Below are positions 41,135 through 49,807 of a DNA stretch of 64,000 bases, piece by piece. A model generated the notes under the pieces. The model searched no databases. It saw nothing but the letters and a program-made list of their open reading frames with translations, and was not told the origin of the DNA. Both the position numbers and the translations under genes were made by a program. Source of the stretch: Pseudooceanicola antarcticus (lineage in GTDB: Bacteria; Pseudomonadota; Alphaproteobacteria; Rhodobacterales; Rhodobacteraceae); the NCBI RefSeq assembly GCF_900215355.1, contig NZ_OBEA01000001.1:310001-374000 (forward strand), given 5' to 3'. Numbering within the stretch: position 1 is the stretch's first letter; every line of letters starts with the position of its first letter.

Positions 41135-43459
41135 TCAGGCCCCGTAGGGCACCCAGACGGTCTTCACCTCGGTCGCCTGCTCCAGGAACTCGCGGCCTTC
41201 GGCCTGCTCCCAGTCACGCCCCAGGCCGTTGTTCACCCAGGTGCGCTTGAGGTTGCCGGCGCTCTCGCGCTCGATCACTTCGCTGATGTCGGCGGCAGAG
41301 AAGCTCCAGACCGCGTCGACATCCAGGTGCTTGGCCATCACCGGCGCCAGCTCGGCGTGATCGCCGGTCAGGATGTTGACCACCCCGCCCGGCAGATCCG
41401 AGGTATCCAGCACCTGGTAGAGGTCGGTGGCCGAGAGCGCCCCCGCCTGCCCCGGCACCAGCACCACCCGGTTGCCCATGGCAATCGCCGGCGCCATCAC
41501 GGAAATCAGCCCCAGCAGGGGCGCCTCCTCGGGGCAGAGCGCGCCAATCACGCCGATGGGTTCCCGCACCGCAAGCGCCATGCCGCGCATCGGCACCTGC
41601 CGCAGGTCGCCGCCGAACTTGTCGGCCCAGGCCGCGTAGCTGAACAACCGGCTGACCGCCGCTTCGACCTCTGCCTTGCCGCCCTTGCCGGTGACCGCGT
41701 CGATGCGGGCGGCGAATTCCTCGGCCCGCGCCTCGAGGTTCTCGGCGATGTAATAGATCACCTGCGCCCGGTTATGGGCCGTGGCGCCAGACCAGCCAGC
41801 CGCCCCGCGTGCCGCCTCGACCGCATTGCGCAGGTCCTTGCGGTTGGCGATGCCGACCTGGCCGATGGCCTTGCCCGACTTGCCCCAGACGGTGCGGGTA
41901 TACCCCCCATCGGGCCGCGCCTGCTTGCCACCGACATAGAGCTTGGCGGTGCGGTCCAGCCCCTCGGGCAGCTCCGGCGCGCCCGCCTCGGGCGCCTTCA
42001 GCTTCAGCGCCTTGGGCTTTCCGGAAGGCTTGGTATAGGCCTGAAGCCCCTCCCAGCCACCTTCCCGGCCAAAGCCGCTTTCGCGCACGCCACCGAACCC
42101 GGCGGCGGCGTCGAACATGTTGGTGCCGTTGATCCAGACGACCCCCGCGACCAGCTTCGGCGCCACGTCGAGCGCGACATTGATGTTCTCGCTCCAGACG
42201 CTCGCCGCCAGCCCGTAGCGGGTGTTGTTGGCCAGTTGCACCGCCTCGGCGGGGGTGCGGAAGGTCATCGAGACCAGAACCGGGCCGAAGATCTCTTCCT
42301 GCATCAGCTTGTCGGCGGTGTGCAGCCCCTCGATCAGGGTCGGGGGGTAGTAGCAGCCCTCGGGCGCGGCGGTCTGGAAGACCTCGCCATCGGTCTCGGC
42401 GACCAGCGCCTTGATCCGCGCCAGCTGCTCGGAGTGAACGATGGCGCCCACGTCGATGCATTTGTCCAGCGGATCGCCGACGCGCAGGGACTTCATCCGC
42501 GCCTTCAGCTTGGCATGGAAACGCTCGGCCACGCCCTCCTGCACCAGCAGGCGGGAGCCGGCACAGCAGACCTGCCCGCCGTTGAACCAGATCGCATCGA
42601 CCAGACCCTCGACCGCGGAATCCAGGTCGGCATCCTCGAAGACCACGAAGGGCGACTTGCCGCCCAGCTCCAGCGTCAGGGCCTTGCCCTGGCCCGCCGT
42701 CGCGGCACGGATCTTGCGGCCCACCTCGGTGGAGCCGGTGAAGGCCACCTTGTCGATGCCCTCATGGGCGACCAGCTCGGCGCCAACGGCACCATCGCCG
42801 GTGACGATGTTCACCACGCCCGCAGGCAGCCCGGCCTGGCGGCAGATATCGGCGAACAGCAGCGCGGTGAGCGAGGTCCACTCGGCAGGCTTCAGCACCA
42901 CGGTATTGCCCATGGCCAGCGCGGGCGCGACCTTCCAGGCCAGCATCAGCAGGGGGAAGTTCCAGGGGATCACCTGGCCGCAGACCCCGATGGCGGCGCG
43001 GCCCGGAAGCTCGGACTCCATCAGCTGGGCCATGCCCGCGTGATAGTAGAAATGCCGCGCCACCAGCGGCACGTCGATATCGCGCGCCTCGCGGATCGGC
43101 TTGCCGCTGTCCAGCGTTTCCAGCACGGCAAACAGCCGGGCATGTTTCTGCACCAGCCGCGCCAGCGCATAGAGATAGCGGGCCCGGCCCTTGCCGCCCA
43201 GCTTCTCCCACTTGCCCTGCGCCGCGCGCGCGGCTGCGACGGCGGCGTCGATATCGGCGGAGGTCGCCTGAGAGACCTCGGCCAGCACCTCGCCCGAGGC
43301 GGGGCTGGTGGTCTCGAAGGTCTCACCCGGCTTGGTGAAGGCCCCGTCGATGAAATGGCCGAACCGGCTACCCTGATCGACAACCCAGGCCAGGGCGTCT
43401 CCGGCGGCCTCGGGGGCGGGACCGTATTCCATGCTCTCGTAGATATCCTTGACGTTCAT
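41135..43459 (-). CDS. Double-module aldehyde dehydrogenase, ALDH16 type
   Basis: A 774-residue protein with two aldehyde dehydrogenase units. The N-terminal unit (about 1-480) is complete: IPWNFP, LELGGKSP (Glu264), FNGGQVCCAGSR (catalytic Cys298) and EEIFGPVL. The C-terminal unit (about 510-774) keeps the cofactor-domain fold (GKSGKAIGQVGIANRKDL, REPIGVIGALCPEEAP, GNRVVLVPG) but has no catalytic cysteine region. This matches ALDH16, characterised in a Loktanella-type bacterium; the mammalian form lacks the cysteine, this one keeps it. It follows deoC, whose product is acetaldehyde, but the true substrate is unknown. Confidence 0.93.
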   Translation of the reverse strand: MNVKDIYESMEYGPAPEAAGDALAWVVDQGSRFGHFIDGAFTKPGETFETTSPASGEVLAEVSQATSADIDAAVAAARAAQGKWEKLGGKGRARYLYALARLVQKHARLFAVLETLDSGKPIREARDIDVPLVARHFYYHAGMAQLMESELPGRAAIGVCGQVIPWNFPLLMLAWKVAPALAMGNTVVLKPAEWTSLTALLFADICRQAGLPAGVVNIVTGDGAVGAELVAHEGIDKVAFTGSTEVGRKIRAATAGQGKALTLELGGKSPFVVFEDADLDSAVEGLVDAIWFNGGQVCCAGSRLLVQEGVAERFHAKLKARMKSLRVGDPLDKCIDVGAIVHSEQLARIKALVAETDGEVFQTAAPEGCYYPPTLIEGLHTADKLMQEEIFGPVLVSMTFRTPAEAVQLANNTRYGLAASVWSENINVALDVAPKLVAGVVWINGTNMFDAAAGFGGVRESGFGREGGWEGLQAYTKPSGKPKALKLKAPEAGAPELPEGLDRTAKLYVGGKQARPDGGYTRTVWGKSGKAIGQVGIANRKDLRNAVEAARGAAGWSGATAHNRAQVIYYIAENLEARAEEFAARIDAVTGKGGKAEVEAAVSRLFSYAAWADKFGGDLRQVPMRGMALAVREPIGVIGALCPEEAPLLGLISVMAPAIAMGNRVVLVPGQAGALSATDLYQVLDTSDLPGGVVNILTGDHAELAPVMAKHLDVDAVWSFSAADISEVIERESAGNLKRTWVNNGLGRDWEQAEGREFLEQATEVKTVWVPYGA

Positions 43460-43479
43460 CGCTTTGCCCCACCCAAGTT

Positions 43480-43501
43480 CATCACCAGGCTAAAAATACT
43501 C
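43480..43501. repeat. Palindromic-repeat arm, copy 7
   Basis: CACCAGGCTAAAAATACTC, preceded by CAT, matches the arm of copy 3 with one change. It lies in the 48-base gap between deoC and the ALDH16 gene and has no hairpin module. Confidence 0.65.
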
Positions 43502-43507
43502 ATCTTG

Positions 43508-44506
43508 CTACCCCGCCGCATGGCGCCAGGACGCCGAATAGGCGCCGGTCACGTGGTGTTCGAGCTGCCGCTCGATATCCCCCAGAAGCGAGGAGGCACC
43601 GAAACGGAAGAGGTCGGGGCGTAGCCAGCGGTCACCCAGCTCTTCCTTGATGAGGCTCAGGTAGACCAGCGAATCCTTCGCCTTCGAGATCCCACCCGCA
43701 GGCTTGTAACCGACCCGGTAGCCGGTGCGCTGATGGTAGTCGCGGATGGCGCGGATCATCACCAGCGACACCGGCAGCGTCGCGTTGACGCTCTCCTTGC
43801 CGGTCGAGGTCTTGATGAAATCCGCCCCGGCCATCATGCAGACCAGCGAAGCCTTGGCGACGTTCTGCAGCGTCCCCAGCTCTCCGGTCGCAAGAATGGC
43901 CTTCACATGGGCCTCGCCGCAGGCGGCACTGAAGGCCTTCATCTCATCATAAAGCGCCTGCCAGTTGCCCTGCAGCACGTGGCGGCGGGTGATCACGATG
44001 TCGATCTCCTCGGCCCCTGCCTTCACGCTTTCACCGATCTCGGCCAGGCGCAGGTGGAAGGGCGACAGGCCTGCCGGAAAGCCGGTCGAGACGGCGGCGA
44101 CGGGGATGCCCGAGCCCTTCAGCGCCTCGACGGCGGTGTCGACCATGTCGTGATAAACGCAGACCGCGCCGGTGGTCAGACCCTGCATGCCAAGCGCCTC
44201 AAGCAGGTCGGCGCGCACTGGCTGGCGGGCCTTGGCACAAAGACGCCGCACGCGGCCTTCGGTATCGTCGCCCGCGAGGGTGGTCAGGTCGATGCAGGAA
44301 ATCGCACGGGCCAGCCATGCCGCCTGGTAGTCCTTCTTGACCGAGCGCCGCCCCGGCAGCGTGGCAGCGCGCCGCTCGATGGCCGAGCGGTTGGCGCGGG
44401 CGGTCATGACCCAGTCCATGTCCAGCTCCATGCCCGGATTGCGGGGCTCATGTTGCTCGGCGATGGTCTGGGGAAGCTGGGCCGTGGCGGCGGTCTCGGT
44501 CTGCAT
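43508..44506 (-). CDS. deoC: Deoxyribose-phosphate aldolase, long form
   Basis: A 332-residue class I aldolase that cleaves 2-deoxyribose-5-phosphate to acetaldehyde and glyceraldehyde-3-phosphate. The catalytic set is visible: Asp169 in EEIDIVITR, Schiff-base Lys202 in HVKAILATGELG, and Lys268 in VGYKPAGGIS. An N-terminal extension of about 70 residues makes it the eukaryote-like long form. AGGAG six bases before the ATG at 44506 fixes the start. The ALDH16 gene follows on the same strand, suggesting nucleoside catabolism with aldehyde disposal. Confidence 0.96.
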   Translation of the reverse strand: MQTETAATAQLPQTIAEQHEPRNPGMELDMDWVMTARANRSAIERRAATLPGRRSVKKDYQAAWLARAISCIDLTTLAGDDTEGRVRRLCAKARQPVRADLLEALGMQGLTTGAVCVYHDMVDTAVEALKGSGIPVAAVSTGFPAGLSPFHLRLAEIGESVKAGAEEIDIVITRRHVLQGNWQALYDEMKAFSAACGEAHVKAILATGELGTLQNVAKASLVCMMAGADFIKTSTGKESVNATLPVSLVMIRAIRDYHQRTGYRVGYKPAGGISKAKDSLVYLSLIKEELGDRWLRPDLFRFGASSLLGDIERQLEHHVTGAYSASWRHAAG

Positions 44507-44620
44507 GGCGCTCTCCTGAACTTGGCCGCGACATTCCCATGCCGCCTTCATTCACGCAAGCGGCGAGCCACCATGACGCTGCATAAACTGGACCAAAGGG
44601 TCAAAAACTTGCCGAAGACC

Positions 44621-45292
44621 CTAGACCGGAGCGACGAATTTCTTCGCCAGGGCCCGGAAGCCTTCGCGCAGCAGCGCATCCTCAGCGGTCTCGGTGACGG
44701 GGACATAAAGCCCCTGCAGCGCCGCAAGATAGGCCTTGGCCATGGCGCCATGACCGATCAGAACCGCCTGCTGACCCAACCAGAGACTTTTCGACCCGGC
44801 CATCTCGGCCCCCAGCAGAAGGCCCAGCACCTCGGCCTTGTTGCCGGCGCGGGCCAGCTCGAAAGGCAGGGCCTCGGCGCGGGCCATGGCCTCGTCCAGC
44901 CCCTGGGGTTCTGCCTCTGCCGCGCCCAGGGCGCGGGCCAGGCAGGGGGTCGCGGAAATCCGCAGATGGATCAGCTCTCCGGCAGAGAGGGTAGCCCAAT
45001 AGGTGCGCTCGGCGCAGGGCATCACGGCCAGGCCGTCCCAATCGGCGTTCAGCGTCTGGAACCCCAGCAGGCGCAGGCGCTGCGCGGCGGGCAGGTCTTC
45101 GAGCGGCGGCAGGTGCAACCCGTCGGGGGCGCGGGCCATCTGCGCGGGCAGCAGATCGCCCGGCAGGGTGTCGGCGGGCACGTTCGGCGCGCCGACGATC
45201 ATCCGCGCCTCGGGGGCGCAGGCGCGATCCGGGGTCGCGCCATCCGGGCCCCAGCAGCGGGCCTCGCCATATTCCTGTCCGATCCAGCTCAT
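44621..45292 (-). CDS. Degenerate 2-dehydro-3-deoxygalactonokinase-like protein
   Basis: A 223-residue protein whose C-terminus (LGLLLGAEMAGSKSLWLGQQ, VLIGHGAMAKAYLAALQGL) and overall order match DgoK, a sugar kinase of the ASKHA fold usually near 290 residues. The N-terminal phosphate-binding motif, normally DWGTS, reads EYGEA in MSWIGQEYGEARCWG, and the LPGTHSKW block is MPCAERTYW. Key nucleotide-binding positions are therefore altered and about 70 residues are missing. It begins 31 bases after thiQ on the same strand, so it is probably the last gene of the TPP-riboswitch operon. Role unknown; possibly a pseudokinase. Confidence 0.75.
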   Translation of the reverse strand: MSWIGQEYGEARCWGPDGATPDRACAPEARMIVGAPNVPADTLPGDLLPAQMARAPDGLHLPPLEDLPAAQRLRLLGFQTLNADWDGLAVMPCAERTYWATLSAGELIHLRISATPCLARALGAAEAEPQGLDEAMARAEALPFELARAGNKAEVLGLLLGAEMAGSKSLWLGQQAVLIGHGAMAKAYLAALQGLYVPVTETAEDALLREGFRALAKKFVAPV

Positions 45293-45323
45293 GCGTCTTG
45301 ATAGGGCGCTGCGCGGGGCCGGG

Positions 45324-46034
45324 TCAATCACCCGCGCCATTGTCGCCCAGATAGGCGCGCAGCGCGGGCGGCGGATCGTCCAGCAAGGCGCGCATCGGCG
45401 CGGGCGGCGCGGCGCGGCCCTCGGCCACCAGCACGATCTGATCGGCAATGCGGCGCGCGTCGTCGGGCTCATGGGTGACCATCAGCAGCGTGGCGCCGGT
45501 CTCGGCGCGCAGCTCGGCCACCAGCGCCAGCATCTCGGCGCGCAGGGCGGGACCGAGGGCGGCGAAGGGCTCATCCAGCAGCAGGAGCGGGCGGTCCTGC
45601 ACCAGCACCCGCGCCAGGGCGGCGCGGCTCTGCTGGCCGCCCGAAAGCTCGCCCGGCGTGCGGCTGCCGTAGCCCGAGAGGCCGACCCGCTCCAGCGCCT
45701 GTTCGACGCGCCCGCGCTCGGCCCCCGACAACCGCCCGCGCGGAGAGATCCCGAGCGCCACGTTGCGGAAGATATCGAGATGGGGAAAGAGGTTGCCGTC
45801 CTGGAACAGCATCGCCACCGGTCGTTTTCCGGGCGCAAGGCCCGCCAGCTCCTGGCCACGCCAGCGTATCCGCCCCTCGGTGGGCGGCAGGAAGCCCGCG
45901 ATGGCCGCAAGCAGCGTAGACTTGCCCGCCCCCGAAGGGCCGATCAGCGCCACCGAGCTGCCCTCGGAGAGGCTCAGATGCGCCTCGAGGCGGAAGTCGC
46001 CCTGTGTCAGGACCAGGGACGAAAGCTCAAGCAT
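45324..46034 (-). CDS. thiQ: Thiamine ABC transporter ATP-binding protein
   Basis: A 236-residue ATPase. Walker A GPSGAGKST (32-40), Q-loop LFQDGNLFPHLD, signature LSGGQ (130-134), Walker B LLLLDEP (150-156) and switch His188. The FQDxNLFPHL pattern and short length are typical of ThiQ. It drives thiamine or TPP import at the inner membrane with ThiP and ThiB. Its start overlaps the end of thiP by eight bases. Confidence 0.94.
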   Translation of the reverse strand: MLELSSLVLTQGDFRLEAHLSLSEGSSVALIGPSGAGKSTLLAAIAGFLPPTEGRIRWRGQELAGLAPGKRPVAMLFQDGNLFPHLDIFRNVALGISPRGRLSGAERGRVEQALERVGLSGYGSRTPGELSGGQQSRAALARVLVQDRPLLLLDEPFAALGPALRAEMLALVAELRAETGATLLMVTHEPDDARRIADQIVLVAEGRAAPPAPMRALLDDPPPALRAYLGDNGAGD

Positions 46035-47565
46035 CGCGGCCTCCCAGCCGGTCGAAGAGGAAGAAGATGCCGAAGGACATTGCCAGCAGCACCAGCGCCG
46101 CTCCGGAGGCGGCATCGGTGCGATAGGCGCCCAGCAGGCGGTACATCAGCAGTGGCAGGGTCTCGCGCTCGGGCGAGCCGAAGAGGGTGATCACCCCAAG
46201 GTCGCCCATCGACAGCGCCGCCGCAATCCCCGCGCCGAAGCCCAGGGCACCGCGCATCCGGGGTAGCAGCAGCCAGCGCAGGCGGGCGGGGCCGGTGAGG
46301 CCAAGCTGGCTGGCAAGCCGCCCGTGGTCGGCCTCGGCCCGCGCCCAAGCGGGGGCGATCAGGCGCAGGCAGAAGGGCAGCGCCATCAGCGTGTTGACCA
46401 GCAGCGTCACCGGCAGCGCCAGCCGTGCGGGCGAGACCCAGATATTGAGGATCAGGAAATACCCCGTCCCCAGCACCAGCGGCGACAGCGCCAGCGGCAT
46501 CAGCCCCAGCCCCTCGGACCAGCGCGCCATGGGGGCGGAAAGGGCCAGCGACAGGCAGACCGTCAGCGCCGCGCAGCCCAGGCTGATCGCCACCGAGTTG
46601 CCCATGGCGGGCCAGATCCGCGCCGGCAGATCCGCCAGCCCGCCGATCCCGTCCAGCACCAGCGCCAGCAGCGGCAACGTCAGGAAGAGCCCGGCCAGCA
46701 CCAGCCAGACGCAGTCCAGCGCCCGACGCCAGCCCCCCGGTGCGTCCCAGCGCTGCCGTTCGCGGCCCAGACCGCTGCCCGAACCATCCATCCGCGCCAG
46801 CCTGAGCGAGATCACGGCGGCCAGCGCCACCACGCCCGACTGCATCAGCGCCAGCAGCGCGGCGCGGCCCAGGTCAAAGTCGAAGAGGAAGGCCTGGTAG
46901 ATCGCCAGCTCCAGCGTCGTGGCACGCGGCCCGCCGCCCAGGATCAGCGCGACCGAGAAACTGCCGAGGCAGATGGCGAAGATCGCCGCCAGCGCGCCCG
47001 GCACCACCTGGCGCAGCATTGGCCATTCCAGCAGGCGGAAGACCTGGCCCGGCGGCAGGTCCAGCGTCGCGGCAAGGCGGAAACGCTCGGCCGGGATGGC
47101 GCTCCAGCCCTGCAGCAGCATGCGGGTGGCGAGGGGCATGTTGAAGAAGACATGGGCCAGCACGACGCCGTGCAGCCCGTAGATCCGCCAGGGGCCGAGA
47201 CCGGCGAGCCCCAGCAGATCGTTGACCCAGCCACGCGCGCCGAAGACCGCCAGGAGACCCAGCACCGCCACGGCGACGGGCAGAAGGAAGGGCGCCCCAG
47301 TCAGCGTCACGAAAAGCCGCCGCCCCGGAAAGCGCCGCCGCGCCAGCGCGCGGGCCACGGGCAGCGCCACCAGCACCGACAGGATGGCCGAGAGCGTGGC
47401 CTGCACCAGCGTGAAGCGCAGCGCACCATATTCGGCGGGGCCGGGCAGACGCCCCTCCCCCGCCTTGAGAAAGGTCATCACCAGGGGCGCGACCAGCAGC
47501 ACGACGAGGGCAAGCCCCGCCGCGCCCCCGGCGGCGCGCCCTAGCGGGCCAGCGCGGCCTGCCAT
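46027..47565 (-). CDS. thiP: Thiamine ABC transporter permease
   Basis: A 512-residue permease formed by two fused membrane halves, each about six helices with an EAA-type loop (first: LAATLDLPPGQVFRLLEWPMLRQVVPGALAAIFAIC; second: LASQLGLTGPARLRWLLLPRMRGALGFG, in pieces). This doubled architecture is that of ThiP. The ATG at 47565 lies inside the end of thiB (25-base overlap); translation is probably coupled. Confidence 0.93.
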   Translation of the reverse strand: MAGRAGPLGRAAGGAAGLALVVLLVAPLVMTFLKAGEGRLPGPAEYGALRFTLVQATLSAILSVLVALPVARALARRRFPGRRLFVTLTGAPFLLPVAVAVLGLLAVFGARGWVNDLLGLAGLGPWRIYGLHGVVLAHVFFNMPLATRMLLQGWSAIPAERFRLAATLDLPPGQVFRLLEWPMLRQVVPGALAAIFAICLGSFSVALILGGGPRATTLELAIYQAFLFDFDLGRAALLALMQSGVVALAAVISLRLARMDGSGSGLGRERQRWDAPGGWRRALDCVWLVLAGLFLTLPLLALVLDGIGGLADLPARIWPAMGNSVAISLGCAALTVCLSLALSAPMARWSEGLGLMPLALSPLVLGTGYFLILNIWVSPARLALPVTLLVNTLMALPFCLRLIAPAWARAEADHGRLASQLGLTGPARLRWLLLPRMRGALGFGAGIAAALSMGDLGVITLFGSPERETLPLLMYRLLGAYRTDAASGAALVLLAMSFGIFFLFDRLGGRDA

Positions 47566-48518
47566 TCGGCCAGGGCCTCATCGCGCAGGGATTGTGCCTC
47601 TTCCGGCGACAGCAGCAGCGCCTTGTCCGGCGTCACCACCTGGTTGAAGCCCGCGGCCAACCCGCCCTCGGGCATCACGGCGGGGTACATCCAGTTGGTC
47701 TCGGGCAGCACGCCCTGGGCCTCTGCGCCCAGCAGGTACTGCAGGAAGGCATCGGCCAGCTCGGGCTGATCCGAAGCCGCCAGCTTGCCGGCGATCTCGA
47801 CCTGCATGTAGTGGCCTTCGTCGAAGGGCACGGCCTCCTTCGTCTCATCGCCCTCGGCGATGATGTGATAGGCGGGCGAGGTGGTGTAGCTCAGCACCAT
47901 GTCCGCCTCGCCGTCCAGGAACAGGCCATAGGCCTCGGACCAGCCCGGAGTGACGGTCAGGATGTTGTCGGAAAGCGCGTCCCAGATCTCGGGCGCGCGG
48001 TCACCATAGACCGCCTTGACCCACATCAGCAGGCCCAGACCGGGGGTCGAGCTGCGCGGGTCCTGGATCACGATGCTGGCGTCCGAGGCGGCCAGGGCCT
48101 CGAAGCTCGAGGGGTGGTCCTCGCCGACATTGGCGACGAAGGCGAAATAGCCCCAGTCGAAGGGCACGAAGGTCTCGTCCGTCCAGGCGATCGGCAGATC
48201 GTAGTCGGCGCTGGCGGAGGTCGGCGCGAAGAGCCCCGTCTCCTTGGCCTGCGCCATCAGCGAGGTGTCGAGACCCAGAACCACGTCGGCCTCGGAGCGT
48301 TCGCCCTCGAGCCGCACCCGCGACAGCAGCGCGGCACCGTCGCCAAGGCCGGTGAAGACGACATCGCAGCCGCATTCGGCCTCGAAGCCCGCTTCAATCT
48401 GCGGACCGGGACCCCATTCCGAGGTGAAGGATTCGTAGGTGTAGACGTTCAGAACAGGCGTCTCTGCCACGGCCTGCGTGGCAAGAAGACAACCCGTGGC
48501 AAGTGCGAGATGCTTCAT
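47541..48518 (-). CDS. thiB: Thiamine-binding periplasmic protein
   Basis: A 325-residue solute-binding protein with signal peptide (MKHLALATGCLLATQAVAE). Mature protein begins TPVLNVYTYESFTSEWGPGP, a ThiB hallmark, followed by DVVFTGLGDGAALLSRVRLEG, VLGLDTSLMAQAKETGLF, FVPFDWGYFAFV, and VLSYTTSPAYHIIAEG. It hands thiamine/TPP to ThiPQ. AGGAGG six bases before the ATG. It is the first gene behind the TPP riboswitch. Confidence 0.95.
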   Translation of the reverse strand: MKHLALATGCLLATQAVAETPVLNVYTYESFTSEWGPGPQIEAGFEAECGCDVVFTGLGDGAALLSRVRLEGERSEADVVLGLDTSLMAQAKETGLFAPTSASADYDLPIAWTDETFVPFDWGYFAFVANVGEDHPSSFEALAASDASIVIQDPRSSTPGLGLLMWVKAVYGDRAPEIWDALSDNILTVTPGWSEAYGLFLDGEADMVLSYTTSPAYHIIAEGDETKEAVPFDEGHYMQVEIAGKLAASDQPELADAFLQYLLGAEAQGVLPETNWMYPAVMPEGGLAAGFNQVVTPDKALLLSPEEAQSLRDEALAEWQAALAR

Positions 48519-48556
48519 GGCATCCTCCTATCTGCTACGGGCGGAGTACGTTCAGG

Positions 48557-48583
48557 GACAGCGCCGGGTGCGCCCTTGCTGTC
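48557..48583 (-). promoter_or_regulatory. Hairpin between the TPP aptamer and thiB
   Basis: GACAGC / GCTGTC with a GC-rich loop lies directly after the aptamer on the minus strand. No T-run follows, so it is more likely part of a translational or Rho-dependent expression platform than an intrinsic terminator. Confidence 0.45.
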
Positions 48584-48589
48584 TGACCA

Positions 48590-48667
48590 TCCCTCCGCCG
48601 GTATTAACCGGATCAGGTTCAACGGGTTCGCATGACGCATCTCAGCCCGACAGGGCACCCCGAGGTA
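48590..48667 (-). promoter_or_regulatory. TPP riboswitch (THI element)
   Basis: Read on the minus strand, the conserved THI-box blocks occur in order: CTCGGGGTGCCC, GGGCTGAGATG, GAACCCG, TTGAACCTGATCCGGTTAA and TACCGGCGGAGGGA. These are the P1/P2 boundary, the pyrimidine-sensing CUGAGA and the pyrophosphate-helix sequences of the TPP aptamer. It precedes thiB, so thiamine pyrophosphate should shut off thiBPQ and any gene co-transcribed behind it. Confidence 0.95.
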
Positions 48668-48713
48668 CGGCGGACCCTAGAGCGCTGCGGGCGGGGTTTC
48701 AAGGCGGGGCAGT

Positions 48714-49691
48714 TCAGCCGGCAGGAAAGAACAGGTTCCGCTGAATGCGACTGTGGGCGAGGCCTCCGGTCGCCTCGATGTACTTCTGCAGTACCAGCGC
48801 AGCGACCAGGTTCTCCGTCTGACGATCATGGAACTGCGCGCACCAGGCCTTCGCGTTGCGATTGATGCGGGCGGCCTCTTCAGGATGGCTTTCGGCCCAG
48901 TCTATCTTCTCGTCCAGGTCGGAATAGTCCGGTTTGACGCCGATGAAGTGTTCCCCCGGCACAAGGCGGCCTTCCATGAACCAGGTCTCGTACTCCAGCG
49001 GTGGAGTGACCGCGATGGAGTTGGAGTTCATGATCCACTTCAGACTGGTGGCGACATCATTGCCCTCGGGCGCCAGGATATATCGGTAGCGCAGCTGATC
49101 AGGGATCGTCATCCAGCCCTTTGCTGGCGGCAGATCCTCGCGCGTGTTCACCTGCCCGACGTCATGTCGTGGATGGTCGTGCAGCTGCATGACAGCGGCG
49201 TATCGGGCCGGCTGGGCCTGGACCGACCCCAGGCGGCCACGAAAGACGGCCAAGGGCCGCTTCTCGGCCAGGGGCACCGGATCATCGGGGAACTTGAAAT
49301 GGCGCAGGTAGTCCAGCGGCATCACGACGGAGTTGGCGTTGTCTTCCCCGATCGGGCGACTCTTCAGCAGCGCCGGAACTTCGGGCACCTCCGTCACGTC
49401 GCCAAAGCGCCAGTCCAGCCGCATATCCCAGCCGAAACCTTTCGCATGTCGCATCAGGTCCAGGAAGTAGAACTCCTGGCGCTTCTCCATCTTCATATCG
49501 CCCAGACGCGTCGAAGGCAGAGCCCTCCCGGCGTCCAGCTTGCAGCACCAGTCGATCCTTTGGCGCAGCGCCTCGGGCAGCGTATCGAGGCTCTCGGGCA
49601 ACAACGCGTCTAGCTTGCGGGTAAAACTTGCGACTGGCAGACTCTTTCGCCAGAGCGCCGCCGAGAAATAGCCGGGCCTCGATAGATCCAA
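48714..49691 (-). CDS. Glycosyltransferase family 90 (CAP10/LpsA-type) protein
   Basis: A protein of about 325 residues with the GT90 core [63 protein letters not shown] (in pieces) and [12 protein letters not shown], as in LPS-core or capsule transferases. No signal peptide or membrane helix is seen. The start is uncertain: the TTG at 49691 follows AAGAGA, and the next ATG is 65 codons in. Codon use looks less GC-biased than in its neighbours, which may mean transfer. The sugar and acceptor are unknown. Confidence 0.82.
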   Translation of the reverse strand: MDLSRPGYFSAALWRKSLPVASFTRKLDALLPESLDTLPEALRQRIDWCCKLDAGRALPSTRLGDMKMEKRQEFYFLDLMRHAKGFGWDMRLDWRFGDVTEVPEVPALLKSRPIGEDNANSVVMPLDYLRHFKFPDDPVPLAEKRPLAVFRGRLGSVQAQPARYAAVMQLHDHPRHDVGQVNTREDLPPAKGWMTIPDQLRYRYILAPEGNDVATSLKWIMNSNSIAVTPPLEYETWFMEGRLVPGEHFIGVKPDYSDLDEKIDWAESHPEEAARINRNAKAWCAQFHDRQTENLVAALVLQKYIEATGGLAHSRIQRNLFFPAG

Positions 49692-49807
49692 TCTCTTTCA
49701 CTCCGATGGGTGTCCAAGAGGACCATCATGCACAGCTTGCCCCGGCCCGCAATTGCGCGCCCTGCCGGGATCGGGTAACCGGGGGGCAAGTTTTCCCGGA
49801 GCCGCCA

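Noticed and set aside
44600-44620. A terminator (GACC...GGTC) between deoC and the kinase-like gene
   Set aside because: The sequence near 44592-44603 gives only a four-base stem and lies upstream of deoC on the minus strand; it is too weak to call.
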